DNA from: Nostoc sp. FACHB-110
GTDB lineage: Bacteria > Cyanobacteriota > Cyanobacteriia > Cyanobacteriales > Nostocaceae
Assembly: GCF_014697425.1 (NCBI RefSeq)
Contig: NZ_JACJRU010000009.1
Location: 1 to 64,000, forward strand
DNA: 64,000 nucleotides
Direction of reading: 5' to 3'
Shown here: one piece after another, positions 1 to 7,738 of the stretch
Numbering within the stretch: the first letter of the stretch is position 1
Layout of the letters: every line of letters starts with the position of its first letter
Made by a program: the position numbers and the translations under genes
The notes under the pieces: model-generated
What the model was told of the DNA's origin: nothing
The model's database searches: none
What the model saw: the letters and a program-made list of their open reading frames with translations, nothing else

Positions 1-693
1 TGGAAAGCTACTGCCCGGCGAACTAGTGGCAATACACCGCCTTTAGTCAGGGTATTAGAACCAGAACAAGAACAAACCTTGATTATTTTATTAGATCGCG
101 GTCGCTTAATGACGGCGCGAGTTCATGGCTTACAGCGATTTGATTGGGGTTTAAATGCTACTTTATCATTAGCGTTAGCCGGATTACATCGGGGCGATCG
201 CGTCGGGGTGGGTGTATTCGACCACCAAATGCACACATGGGTTTCTCCAGAACGCGGACAATCTCATCTGGGTAAATTAATCGATTATCTCACCCCCATT
301 CAGCCAGTTTTACTCGAATCTGATTATTTAGGGGCTGTGACCAATGTAGTGCAAAGGCAAACTCGCCGCGCCTTAGTAGTTGTCATTACGGATTTAGTTG
401 ATGTCACTGCTTCTACAGAATTATTAGCAGCACTCTCCCGGTTAGCACCAAGATATCTACCATTCTGTGTCACTTTGCGAGATCCCCAAGTTGATCATCT
501 AGCGCACACATTTACTCAAGAAGTCACAGCAGCTTACAGTCGTGCTGTGGCTTTAGATTTATTAGCACAACGCCAAGTAGCCTTTGCTCAATTAAAACAA
601 AAAGGTGTTTTGGTACTCGATGCACCAGCAAATCAAATTACTGATCAGTTAGTGGAAAGATATCTACAACTTAAAGCCAGGAATCAGTTATGA
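1..693 (+). CDS. DUF58 family protein, 5' end outside window
   Basis: The reading frame is open from the first base, so only the C-terminal part (about 230 residues) is present. The opening residues read WKATAR followed shortly by EPEQEQTLIILLDRGRLM. This is the DUF58 core, which resembles a von Willebrand A fold with a metal-site-like DxGR segment. DUF58 proteins usually accompany MoxR AAA ATPases and membrane vWA proteins in envelope-related operons; those partners would lie to the left and cannot be seen. The first internal start-like codon (position 79) falls inside the conserved core, so it is not the true start. The gene ends at TGA 691-693. The family call is fairly safe; the function is unknown. 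Confidence 0.75.
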   Translation, partial: WKATARRTSGNTPPLVRVLEPEQEQTLIILLDRGRLMTARVHGLQRFDWGLNATLSLALAGLHRGDRVGVGVFDHQMHTWVSPERGQSHLGKLIDYLTPIQPVLLESDYLGAVTNVVQRQTRRALVVVITDLVDVTASTELLAALSRLAPRYLPFCVTLRDPQVDHLAHTFTQEVTAAYSRAVALDLLAQRQVAFAQLKQKGVLVLDAPANQITDQLVERYLQLKARNQL

Positions 694-758
694 ATGGTCA
701 ATTGCACTATTTTAGAGTTTTACGCCGATAAATAGAGAGGCTGACTTATATTAAAAAT

Positions 759-851
759 ATGCCCAAATTAGACATTATCCACAACTCTGTAAAAAATGCA
801 CTGATAAAAGATGGCTGGGTGATTACAGATGACCCTTACATAATTCAGTAT
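759..851 (+). pseudogene. xisH remnant (N-terminal ~31 codons only)
   Basis: The first 31 residues (MPKLDIIHNSVKNALIKDGW and the following DDP) match the start of XisH, the fdxN-element excision controlling factor. The family is normally about 138 residues long. The similarity stops near residue 31, and the frame runs straight on through a short linker into xisI. The nuclease-like body of XisH is therefore deleted. Either the remnant is translated as a leader fused to XisI or it is dead; the xisI gene has its own ribosome-binding site just downstream. Confidence 0.6.
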
Positions 852-881
852 CGTAGACATAGAAGCAGAGGAGATTCAACA

Positions 882-1226
882 ATGGATAAATTAACGGAGT
901 ATCCTAAGTTAATTAAGCGAATTTTAACTGAGTATGTAGAACTGAGTAATAGTAAACCAAACCCAGATATAGAGAGATTTTTGATTGTGGATGAGTCAAA
1001 AGCTAATTATATTTGGATGAATCTCGGTTGGCAGAATGGAGAACGCATTTCTGGTATAACAGTCTATGTGCGGATTCGTGATGGCAAATTCTGGATTGAA
1101 GAAGATTGGACTGAAGAAGGCATTGCAACTGATTTAGTTCGTGCCGGTGTTCCTAAAGATGATATTGTACTGGCATTTCATGAACCGCAGATGAGGCAGT
1201 ATACAGACTTTGCTGTAGTATCGTAA
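882..1226 (+). CDS. xisI: XisI-like fdxN element excision controlling factor
   Basis: About 114 residues starting MDKLTEYPKLIKRILTEY and ending QYTDFAVVS. It contains the family landmarks NxGW (residues about 45-50), the GKFWIEEDWTEEGIATDL segment and the GVPKDDIVLAFH segment. XisI family proteins are named after a factor controlling excision of the nitrogen-fixation fdxN element in Anabaena, but most cyanobacterial copies sit away from such elements and their role is unclear. I chose ATG 882 because a GAGGAG ribosome-binding site lies just upstream (near 868-873) and the family starts here. An upstream in-frame start at 759 would fuse the xisH remnant to it. The usual full xisH partner is missing. 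Confidence 0.8.
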   Translation: MDKLTEYPKLIKRILTEYVELSNSKPNPDIERFLIVDESKANYIWMNLGWQNGERISGITVYVRIRDGKFWIEEDWTEEGIATDLVRAGVPKDDIVLAFHEPQMRQYTDFAVVS

Positions 1227-1346
1227 TTTTTTTCATCTTTGCCCCTACTCTGCGAGTTCCGCTTGCGGTATGTGCGAGACTTAAAATTCGTGTTTCATAA
1301 CATTCATGCAAGAGGTCTAATAATTACTGATTGAGACTGAAAAATT

Positions 1347-2582
1347 ATGGGGAGTGCAAATAATCAGGGAATTTGCTGGTGGTTTCTCGCACAGTTTACC
1401 CGCTACAGTTTAACTTTATTGCTAAGTGCGGTAATGTTTGCTGATGTTGTGGCGGCGACACCGAAAAACCAAGGGTTGCAGATAGAACAGCAAACCACTC
1501 AACAAGATACCACTCGCGCTACTGCGAAACGCCTTTTTCAAGAGGGAATGCAGTTTTATCAACAAGGAACAGCAGAATCACTGCGACAAGCAATTAGTAA
1601 ATACCAAGCAGCTTTGAAGCTTTGGCAAAAACTTGATGAGCAAAGCCGGGAAGCCGAAACTCTCAATCAACTTGGCTTAGTCTACGACGATTTGGGAGAA
1701 ACACAAGAAATACTCAAATATTACAACCAAGCTCTACCAATACTCCTTGCAGTGGAGGATAGAACAGGGGAAGCCACCACCCTCAACAATATTGGCAAAG
1801 TCTACCTCTCATTAGGAGAAACAGAAGAAGCACTAAAACACTTCAACCGAGCTTTACTTATCAGCCGTGCAGTGGGGGACAAAAAGGTGGAAGCCCTGAC
1901 TCTCAACTATCTTGGTGTTGTCTATAACTCATTGGAAGAAAAGCAAGAAGCTCTCAAATACTATAACCAAGCTTTACCAATACTTCGTGCAGTTGGGGAT
2001 AGGGAACAGGAAGCCAGCACCCTGAAAAATATTAGCTTAGTCTACGTCGCTTTAGGAGAAAAGCAAACAGCAATCAAATACCTCAACCAAGCTTTATCCA
2101 TAGGCCTGGCTGTGGAAGACAAAAGAATTGAAGCTCGTACCCTCAATGATATTGGCTTTGTCTACGCCTCATTGGGAGAACCGCAAGAAGCTCTCAAATA
2201 TTTTGACCAAGCTTTACCCATACTCCGTGCAGTGGGCGAGAAAAGAAGGGAAGCCACTATCCTCCACAATATTGGCGGTATGCACAAATCATTAGGAGAA
2301 CCGGAAGAAGCCCTCAAATACTTCAACCAAGCTTTATCTATACGCCGTGCCGTGGGGGACAGAAAAGGGGAAATCCTCACTCTCTCTAACATGGCTTCCC
2401 TAGAATACAGACGGGGTAATTTACAACCAGCCCAAACACATATTCAAGCAGCTATTGAAATAATTGAAGATTTACGCGCCAAAATCACTAATGCAGAACT
2501 ACGTGATGCTTATTCTGCATCAGTGAGAGGCTATTATGAGTTCAACACCTATCTATTGATGGAACTGCAAAAAAAGGATTGA
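1347..2582 (+). CDS. TPR-repeat protein, likely CHAT-type protein lacking its CHAT domain
   Basis: 411 residues. A hydrophobic segment (about 20-38) looks like a signal peptide or anchor. After a spacer come about seven tandem 40-residue tetratricopeptide units of the kinesin-light-chain type, each with a core like EALKYYNQALPILRAVGDR; the DNA of neighbouring units is also very similar. The C-terminus has the helical linker (NAELRDAYSASVRGYYEF, LLMELQKKD) that in many cyanobacterial proteins leads directly into a CHAT (caspase-like) protease domain. Here a TGA follows at once, right after a run of seven A. No CHAT sequence is found in any frame before the next gene, so the protein is probably truncated. 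Confidence 0.75.
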   Translation: MGSANNQGICWWFLAQFTRYSLTLLLSAVMFADVVAATPKNQGLQIEQQTTQQDTTRATAKRLFQEGMQFYQQGTAESLRQAISKYQAALKLWQKLDEQSREAETLNQLGLVYDDLGETQEILKYYNQALPILLAVEDRTGEATTLNNIGKVYLSLGETEEALKHFNRALLISRAVGDKKVEALTLNYLGVVYNSLEEKQEALKYYNQALPILRAVGDREQEASTLKNISLVYVALGEKQTAIKYLNQALSIGLAVEDKRIEARTLNDIGFVYASLGEPQEALKYFDQALPILRAVGEKRREATILHNIGGMHKSLGEPEEALKYFNQALSIRRAVGDRKGEILTLSNMASLEYRRGNLQPAQTHIQAAIEIIEDLRAKITNAELRDAYSASVRGYYEFNTYLLMELQKKD

Positions 2583-2636
2583 TAAATTGGCAGTAAAAGT
2601 TAGCGATCGCTCTTATCTTCTCATCAAACTACTTGG

Positions 2637-3149
2637 TTAAAGTGTTTGAAAATTCTCAATTGTCAAGAACAATTCCTCGTCAGCTATTTGAAAGCTGTAG
2701 TCGATGCTAATTTGGGTGGGATAACCACGCTGGCCGTTATACTGTACATCAATTCTGTCTGCTCTACGAGCGATCGCATCTACAATTACATTAAACAGTT
2801 TGGGAATTGTTCTATATCTTTCAAAAAATTCTGGGTTACTAACCGGTTCACCTGTAGTTGTGGTGATAGATGTTGTAATCCCATTTCTAACAGTAATAAT
2901 TACTGGCCCTCTGGCAGCAGGCGCACAGAAGCAACTATTACTAAGCGTATAGCGGTAATTGCGGATATTTTGCTGATTCCACAAAAGATAATTTTTTCGG
3001 AAATTAGCAATCGCTAACTTGTTTTGTGTTGTCTGTACATTGGTTTGAGAAATGGCTGGTGCAGTCAAATTTATCGGCATTAATAATCCTGCACTAATCA
3101 CCACAGCCCAACGCAGAAGCATCCTTTGAAACCTAAAATTTTTCAGCAT
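2637..3149 (-). CDS. Secreted DUF6174-like protein
   Basis: About 170 residues with an N-terminal signal peptide (MLKNFRFQRMLLRWAVVISA then a hydrophobic stretch and APAIS). The mature part carries features I associate with DUF6174: NYRYTLSNSCFCAP near the start, a PVIITVRNG strand, TIPKLFNVI, and QYNGQRGYPTQISIDY. Two adjacent cysteines (CFC) may form a disulfide. I prefer ATG 3149 over the ATG at 3179, because a GGAG motif sits about eight bases upstream of 3149 and the signal peptide then begins properly. The gene converges with the TPR gene. The family call is from memory and the function is unknown. Confidence 0.6.
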   Translation of the reverse strand: MLKNFRFQRMLLRWAVVISAGLLMPINLTAPAISQTNVQTTQNKLAIANFRKNYLLWNQQNIRNYRYTLSNSCFCAPAARGPVIITVRNGITTSITTTTGEPVSNPEFFERYRTIPKLFNVIVDAIARRADRIDVQYNGQRGYPTQISIDYSFQIADEELFLTIENFQTL

Positions 3150-3248
3150 TAATAATCTCCAAGTGTTTATGCTGTTCACTTTTCTTGGAAAACACTTAAG
3201 AATTTAAGGCTTATGAATCAGCTTGTCAAGTTCTCGGGTATACATAAT

Positions 3249-3390
3249 AGGACTTACGCATCAAAACGAAAAATCAAGGGTTTTAGCGAGGGTGTAGGGG
3301 TTCAGGGGTATACTAATTCAAAATCCTTACACCCCATACCCTTTCACCTATTAACCCAATCTCCACAGATAATCTTTGTGCGTAAGTCCT
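3249..3390. repeat. MITE-like element A, copy 1
   Basis: A 142-bp element bounded by perfect 12-bp inverted repeats AGGACTTACGCA / TGCGTAAGTCCT. The interior is C/A-rich (ACACCCC-type tracts), with no coding capacity. A second copy in the opposite orientation lies at 28117-28245. It is presumably a non-autonomous insertion or a cyanobacterial interspersed repeat. Confidence 0.75.
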
Positions 3391-3416
3391 GATAGTGATT
3401 CTATGAGTAAAAAGCT

Positions 3417-3521
3417 ATGTCTGAAGTAGCCCCTCTTTCCCCAGAAATTATCCAAGCTGTGATTACCCAATATTTTGCCGCGACTCGTTCCGCTAATAAA
3501 ATTGAGTCTGATGTTTCTTGA
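3417..3521 (+). pseudogene. Fragment of an NTF2/SnoaL-like gene
   Basis: A 34-codon frame, MSEVAPLSPEIIQAVITQYF then AATRSANK, reads like the first helix of SnoaL/NTF2-like (ketosteroid-isomerase fold) proteins of 120-150 residues. It stops at TGA 3519-3521 and nothing similar follows, so it is a broken gene start. It lies directly right of repeat element A (3249-3390) and upstream of the ECF sigma gene; the repeat may mark the rearrangement. The assignment rests only on the short ITQYFAATR-like segment. The rest of 3150-3640 holds the repeat and presumably the sigma-gene promoter. Confidence 0.4.
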
Positions 3522-3640
3522 ACATCCAGTACCTTAATTGTTTCAGTATGTTTGCGAACTCTTAAAAGTGCTTGGAAAGTAGTCGAAAGCTCGGTATACT
3601 TCGCAGTGATACCCAGAACTCAATCACTAACTAACTCTGA

Positions 3641-4216
3641 ATGGAGAGTTTATTTACTACTACCGATGTTTTACTGATCACCAAAATTGCCCAAAAAGAC
3701 CAATCTGCGTTATCTGCTCTCTATGATCGCTATAGCAAAATTATTTATGCGATCGCCTTTAAAAGTCTGAAATCAGCAGAAGAGAGTGAAGAAGTGGTAT
3801 TGGATGTTTTCGCTCAAGTATGGCGAATTGCCGAGCGATACGATACACAAAAAGGTAGAGTCGATACTTGGTTATTTACCATCGCCCGTAGTCGCATCCT
3901 TGATCGCTTACGCAAACTGCAACGCACTCACGTATCTACTACATTTTCTTTAGATACAACAGAAATTCAGCCCAAAGCCGATAACATAGATTTGTTTGAG
4001 TCAGTATTTATTGCTGAACGGCGGAGTCGGGTAATCGCAGCCATGAAAAAATTACCAGATGAACAACGACTGGTAATTGAATTAGCATATTATCAAGGAT
4101 TGACTCAAAGTCAAATTGCAGAGGCAACAGGTGTATCATTGGGAACAGTCAAAACCAGAATTCGGCTAGGATTAAAAAAGTTACAATCTATTTTTGTCAC
4201 TGAGGAAGAATTTTAA
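3641..4216 (+). CDS. ECF-type RNA polymerase sigma factor
   Basis: 191 residues with two sigma domains and no region 1 or 3, which defines the extracytoplasmic-function class. Region 2 (about 20-90) includes ALYDRYSKIIYAIAF and DVFAQVWRIAERYDTQKGRV plus the WLFTIARSRILDRLR helix. Region 4 (about 130-185) has LPDEQRLVIELAYYQGLTQSQ and the helix-turn-helix IAEATGVSLGTVKTRIRLGL. The next gene, 59 bases downstream, is a ChrR/cupin anti-sigma factor, a standard sigma/anti-sigma pair. ChrR-controlled ECFs often answer singlet oxygen or other oxidative signals; that is family knowledge, not shown here. The likely targets are the neighbouring exported-protein genes. Confidence 0.9.
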   Translation: MESLFTTTDVLLITKIAQKDQSALSALYDRYSKIIYAIAFKSLKSAEESEEVVLDVFAQVWRIAERYDTQKGRVDTWLFTIARSRILDRLRKLQRTHVSTTFSLDTTEIQPKADNIDLFESVFIAERRSRVIAAMKKLPDEQRLVIELAYYQGLTQSQIAEATGVSLGTVKTRIRLGLKKLQSIFVTEEEF

Positions 4217-4275
4217 GTTAGTGTCTTGCCAGATATATACACGACTTATTTAGTATTAAATCAAACTAGAACTCG

Positions 4276-4902
4276 ATGATGCACAGCAATTCTGAAAACT
4301 ACTGCTTTTGTGAACTAGCTCCCTTGTATGCTCTTGATTTATTGGATGAACAAGAGCGAAATTGGGTTGAGCAGCAAATAGCAGAGTATCCAGAATTAGC
4401 CGCAGAGTTAGCAGAGTATGAGTTAGCAGTGACAGCAATTCCTTATACTACTCCTACTGTGCCAATGGCGACAGATTTAAAAAATCGCTTGTTTGAGCGT
4501 TTAGGTTTAGATACTCCAGCACCAACCCCAGTCAAGGAAGCAGTAACACCGCCAGGATTTTTTGCAGTGCGATCGCAAGATTTGAATTGGCAACCACATG
4601 ATGTCCCTGGTGTTAAAATCGCCATCTTACACATTGATCAAGTCAAGCGCGAAGTCGTCGGATTATTTCACGCCGAGCCTGGTATTCATTATCCCTGTCA
4701 CCGTCATGCAGCAATTGAAGAAATATACATGATTTCTGGGGATTTGATGGTTGATGAGCAGGTTTATGGTGCAGGAGATTACATCCGTTCTGAACCAGGT
4801 TCAGTGCATAGCCCCTATACGAATGGTGGTTGTATGTTTTACTTTCATACCTCAATGGATGATGAATATCCTAGTACAAAAAGTCTGAAGTCTGAAGTCT
4901 GA
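4276..4902 (+). CDS. ChrR-like cupin anti-sigma factor
   Basis: 208 residues. The N-terminal helical domain (1-80, with ELAPLYALDLLDEQERNWVE) resembles anti-sigma domains of the RskA/ChrR type that clamp an ECF factor. The C-terminal cupin domain (about 95-190) has the metal-ligand pattern HYPCHRHAAIEEIYMISGDL, with a later histidine in GSVHSPYTNGG. In ChrR the cupin senses the signal and releases sigma. A classical HxxxCxxC zinc motif is not obvious in the N-terminal domain, although CFC occurs near residue 10. The C-terminus (SLKSEV) is encoded by a 7-bp tandem repeat that runs through the stop codon, so length may vary between strains. Confidence 0.8.
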   Translation: MMHSNSENYCFCELAPLYALDLLDEQERNWVEQQIAEYPELAAELAEYELAVTAIPYTTPTVPMATDLKNRLFERLGLDTPAPTPVKEAVTPPGFFAVRSQDLNWQPHDVPGVKIAILHIDQVKREVVGLFHAEPGIHYPCHRHAAIEEIYMISGDLMVDEQVYGAGDYIRSEPGSVHSPYTNGGCMFYFHTSMDDEYPSTKSLKSEV

Positions 4903-4923
4903 AGTCTGAAGTCTGAAGTCTGA
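4882..4923. repeat. Heptamer tandem repeat (AGTCTGA)x6
   Basis: Six exact head-to-tail copies of AGTCTGA. The stop codon of the anti-sigma gene (4900-4902) is inside the third copy, so gain or loss of units changes the last residues. This is a short tandemly repeated heptamer of the kind common in Nostoc-type genomes. Confidence 0.9.
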
Positions 4924-5105
4924 AATGAAGAAGCCCTGATATTTAGCTTTTCAGTAATTTATAATGGGTGCTTTATTTCCACCGACCTGTAATAGTTTGA
5001 AAGTGCTGAGTGCTGAGTAGAAATATTCGTTTCTAGTCCTGCTTTCATGTTTGGTTGTGAGTTTTTCCCATGAGAGACTAGCTTGCAGGAGGGTGTAGGG
5101 GAGAA

Positions 5106-5170
5106 GGCTAATAACTAATTTTCCCAAGGATAAATCCAACAGTAAATATTTGGCGTATACCTCTGTAGTT
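5106..5170 (+). promoter_or_regulatory. Duplicated 65-bp upstream element, copy 1
   Basis: 65 bp beginning GGCTAATAACTAATTTTCCC and ending GCGTATACCTCTGTAGTT. It matches 6184-6248 at about 58 of 65 positions. Both copies precede genes for exported proteins, this one ending 29 bases before the start at 5200. The conservation and position suggest a shared promoter or operator, possibly for the ECF sigma factor encoded at 3641-4216. No transcription data are available. Confidence 0.55.
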
Positions 5171-5199
5171 CAACTAATGGAGGGGTTGGATTTATTGGT

Positions 5200-5979
5200 A
5201 TGAATATCCAGTATGTAGTTTCCCGAAAGAAATCATCACAATTATCTGACAATGCACAAATTCACTGCTCAACTTTGAAGGAGTATGACGTGACAAGTGT
5301 TTCTCAAAAAGTGGTTAAAAGATTTTCTTGCTTGGGCATTGCTATATTTGCTATTTCAATAGTTTTGACTGGCCATCCAGTTTCGGTAAATGCTTCTGAG
5401 TCTGTACCTCTAAAAGAAGATTTGGCATTAACTCCAACTAAAATAACGCAATTTACTCTACCAAGGGCTGGACTGGCTCTGGGTCGCCTGATCAGCCGAG
5501 GTCGTAGTTTTCAGGACACTGAAATTACCGACTTTATCTCAACCGCCATAGGCTCATTTAATAATGATCTTGGTGCTGCATTTGATTTACGCCAGTCTAT
5601 TCCAGATGCTCAGTTTATTTATTATTGCGTTCGTCCTAGACGCATTGGACTTCGTACAGCTGACTTTCACTTTTCGACTTCACCAATTTGTCAAGATAAA
5701 TTTGATGGTGGTCAACGGGCAACAAATCCCCAAACCCGACAGGTTTTAGATCCGATCCAGATATTTAAAAATCCACCTCCTGCATCACTCCTTGTTCAGA
5801 CTACTCCTCTATTTGCTTGTCAAGCATTGATTAGTGGTGGTATAGAACGAGATTATTTCACCTCTAAAACTCCTAGCTGCAATGATTTTCCAACTTCTTT
5901 TCCAGTTGCGCCAGTGATCATCTCTCCAGGTAGTTCCGACCCTTCTTTGATAGGTTTTAGTGTAATCCAGCAATTCTAA
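5200..5979 (+). CDS. Unknown exported protein
   Basis: 259 residues, family not recognised. A hydrophobic segment around residues 45-65 (FSCLGIAIFAISIVLTG) after a long polar N-terminus looks like a signal peptide; a start downstream of ATG 5200 is possible. The mature part has four or five spaced cysteines (YYCVRP, SPICQDK, LFACQAL, PSCNDF), suggesting disulfides and an extracytoplasmic location. It follows the sigma/anti-sigma pair and is preceded by copy 1 of the duplicated 65-bp element, so it is probably in the same stress regulon as the DUF4331 gene. Confidence 0.55.
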   Translation: MNIQYVVSRKKSSQLSDNAQIHCSTLKEYDVTSVSQKVVKRFSCLGIAIFAISIVLTGHPVSVNASESVPLKEDLALTPTKITQFTLPRAGLALGRLISRGRSFQDTEITDFISTAIGSFNNDLGAAFDLRQSIPDAQFIYYCVRPRRIGLRTADFHFSTSPICQDKFDGGQRATNPQTRQVLDPIQIFKNPPPASLLVQTTPLFACQALISGGIERDYFTSKTPSCNDFPTSFPVAPVIISPGSSDPSLIGFSVIQQF

Positions 5980-6183
5980 GTTGAAATGTAACTGTATTCT
6001 TGATGGACACAGCTACATTAATGAAAGCGCACCAATTGAGGCGTAGTAGCGTGGCAAACTTAAAGGATTGGGTTGTTCAGTATGAAAAAGTCAAAACTTC
6101 ATGATGATTGATTACTTAACCCAAAAAACTTAGACTAGACGCGCTACTACATTCATTTTTCTCTTTTTCAAGTGATAGAAGAG
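5980..6183. other. Non-coding stretch with an inverted repeat
   Basis: No gene is seen between 5980 and 6383. The left part holds a 9-bp inverted repeat, GTAGTAGCG (6043-6051) and CGCTACTAC (6142-6150), about 90 bases apart, perhaps a decayed interspersed repeat. The right part holds copy 2 of the 65-bp element and the leader of the DUF4331 gene. Confidence 0.4.
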
Positions 6184-6248
6184 GGCTAATATCTAATTTT
6201 CCCAAAAATAGATCCAACAGCCAATATTTAGCGTATACCTCTGTAGTT
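6184..6248 (+). promoter_or_regulatory. Duplicated 65-bp upstream element, copy 2
   Basis: Second copy of the element at 5106-5170, with seven differences. The blocks CTAATTTTCCCAA, ATCCAACAG and GCGTATACCTCTGTAGTT are unchanged. It lies about 135 bases upstream of the DUF4331 start codon, which would give a longer leader than for copy 1. Confidence 0.55.
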
Positions 6249-6383
6249 AATCGAACTCACGTTAAATTTATTTTTTAAATTGATAGATCCAAGTTGCTAT
6301 TCTTGACGTATTTAATATTGAAAACCAACAAAACAAGTATTCTGCATCAACAAAATACATAGTAAGGTGGAGTATTTACTAAT

Positions 6384-7634
6384 ATGAAAAGTCAAACAAC
6401 GACCAATCAAAAAAATTGGCTACACTTTAGTTTTGCTAATATCAAAGTTCTTATAGGTGTCAGTTTATTAGCTTTAGGTTTAACAGTAGGTTGGACAACC
6501 TTAACACCAAAATCTGTAACCGCTTCTGACCACGATGATGGGGAAGTAGATACAAAAGGACGTAATTTAAATTTGACTGATTTATATGTCTTCCGTGAGC
6601 AAGACCAGAACCCAGCCGCGCGTCAAGATGATTTGATTTTAGTGATGAATACAAATCCGCGATCGCTAGCTCGGCAACAGTATTATTTTAGTACGAATGC
6701 TCTATATGAATTTAAAATTAGCCGGGTTACTGATCGAGATGCTACCCCTACAGGTCGAGAAGATGTGATTCTGCGCTTTCAATTTGATGAACCCAACAGC
6801 AGAGGCGAACAACCATTTAAATTGACTGTAATTGCTGATCGTCATAGAAGTAGCGATCGCGGTATCACTACTCCTTTAAGTGTTAATCCCAACAACCCTA
6901 CTATTAACAACTTAGATTTGCGTAAAACCCCAGTCACTGTTTTTGCTGGACTGCGTGAAGACCCCTTTTTCTTTGATGTTGAACAGTTCTTCCGAGTGCG
7001 TGCAGGTGCTTTAGGTATTGGCCCGGCTGTGGGTTTTCGTCCGGCGGATCAAGCCATTGACTTTGCCAAAGGCTATAACGTGAACTCCATTGTTGTCAGA
7101 ATACCCCGTTCTCTGATTGCGGGACATACCAACGCCACAGTATTTGATGTTTGGCAAACCATATCATTTAAAAACTATGCCTATGGTAAATTCCAACAAG
7201 TTGAGCGTCTAGGAAGACCTGGAATTAATGAAGGTTTAGTAGTCACTAACGATTTTCTTAACGCCTTTAACAGCATTCCCCCAACAGCCGATTTAAGCCA
7301 AGCCGCAGCACCTGTAGGAGCAGAAGCCAGGAAGACACTTAAAGCCTTGGGTAATAGTGACCAACGTGCTGACGCACTGCTGGCAGCATTTCTTCCCGAT
7401 GTGATGCGAATAGATACTAATGTCCCTAGTGGTTATGCTAATGCTCTCAATGCCAAAGGCAGTCCTGTTACTGGACGTAAGCTAACAGATGATGTCATTG
7501 ATACTACACTCAGCGTTCTGACTAACGGTGCTGTGACTAGCGATAACGTATCCTATACAGGGACTCCCGGCAACCCATCCCAAGGACATCAACCTTTAGT
7601 CTCGCAATTTCCTTACCTAGCATTACCAAATTAA
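6384..7634 (+). CDS. DUF4331 family exported protein
   Basis: 416 residues. An N-terminal signal peptide (hydrophobic about 22-40, ending near SVTASDHDD) precedes a DUF4331 body: ASDHDDGEVDTKGRNLNLTD at the start, LYVFREQDQ, LILVMNTNP, and later DFAKGYNVNSIVVRIPRSL and GRPGINEGLVV. DUF4331 proteins are exported, often found near ECF sigma factors, with no established biochemical role. A GGTGGAG ribosome-binding motif sits about 14 bases before ATG 6384. The gene is followed by TPR and HupE-like genes in the same direction, probably one transcription unit. Confidence 0.85.
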   Translation: MKSQTTTNQKNWLHFSFANIKVLIGVSLLALGLTVGWTTLTPKSVTASDHDDGEVDTKGRNLNLTDLYVFREQDQNPAARQDDLILVMNTNPRSLARQQYYFSTNALYEFKISRVTDRDATPTGREDVILRFQFDEPNSRGEQPFKLTVIADRHRSSDRGITTPLSVNPNNPTINNLDLRKTPVTVFAGLREDPFFFDVEQFFRVRAGALGIGPAVGFRPADQAIDFAKGYNVNSIVVRIPRSLIAGHTNATVFDVWQTISFKNYAYGKFQQVERLGRPGINEGLVVTNDFLNAFNSIPPTADLSQAAAPVGAEARKTLKALGNSDQRADALLAAFLPDVMRIDTNVPSGYANALNAKGSPVTGRKLTDDVIDTTLSVLTNGAVTSDNVSYTGTPGNPSQGHQPLVSQFPYLALPN

Positions 7635-7738
7635 GGCAAGGGTGCAGGGTGCGGAGAGCAGAGGGGAAATATCTCTCCCTGCTCCCTGCTCCCTGTCCCT
7701 TGTCCTCTTCTGTTCTTAGCGTATGTCTGCGTAAAAAA

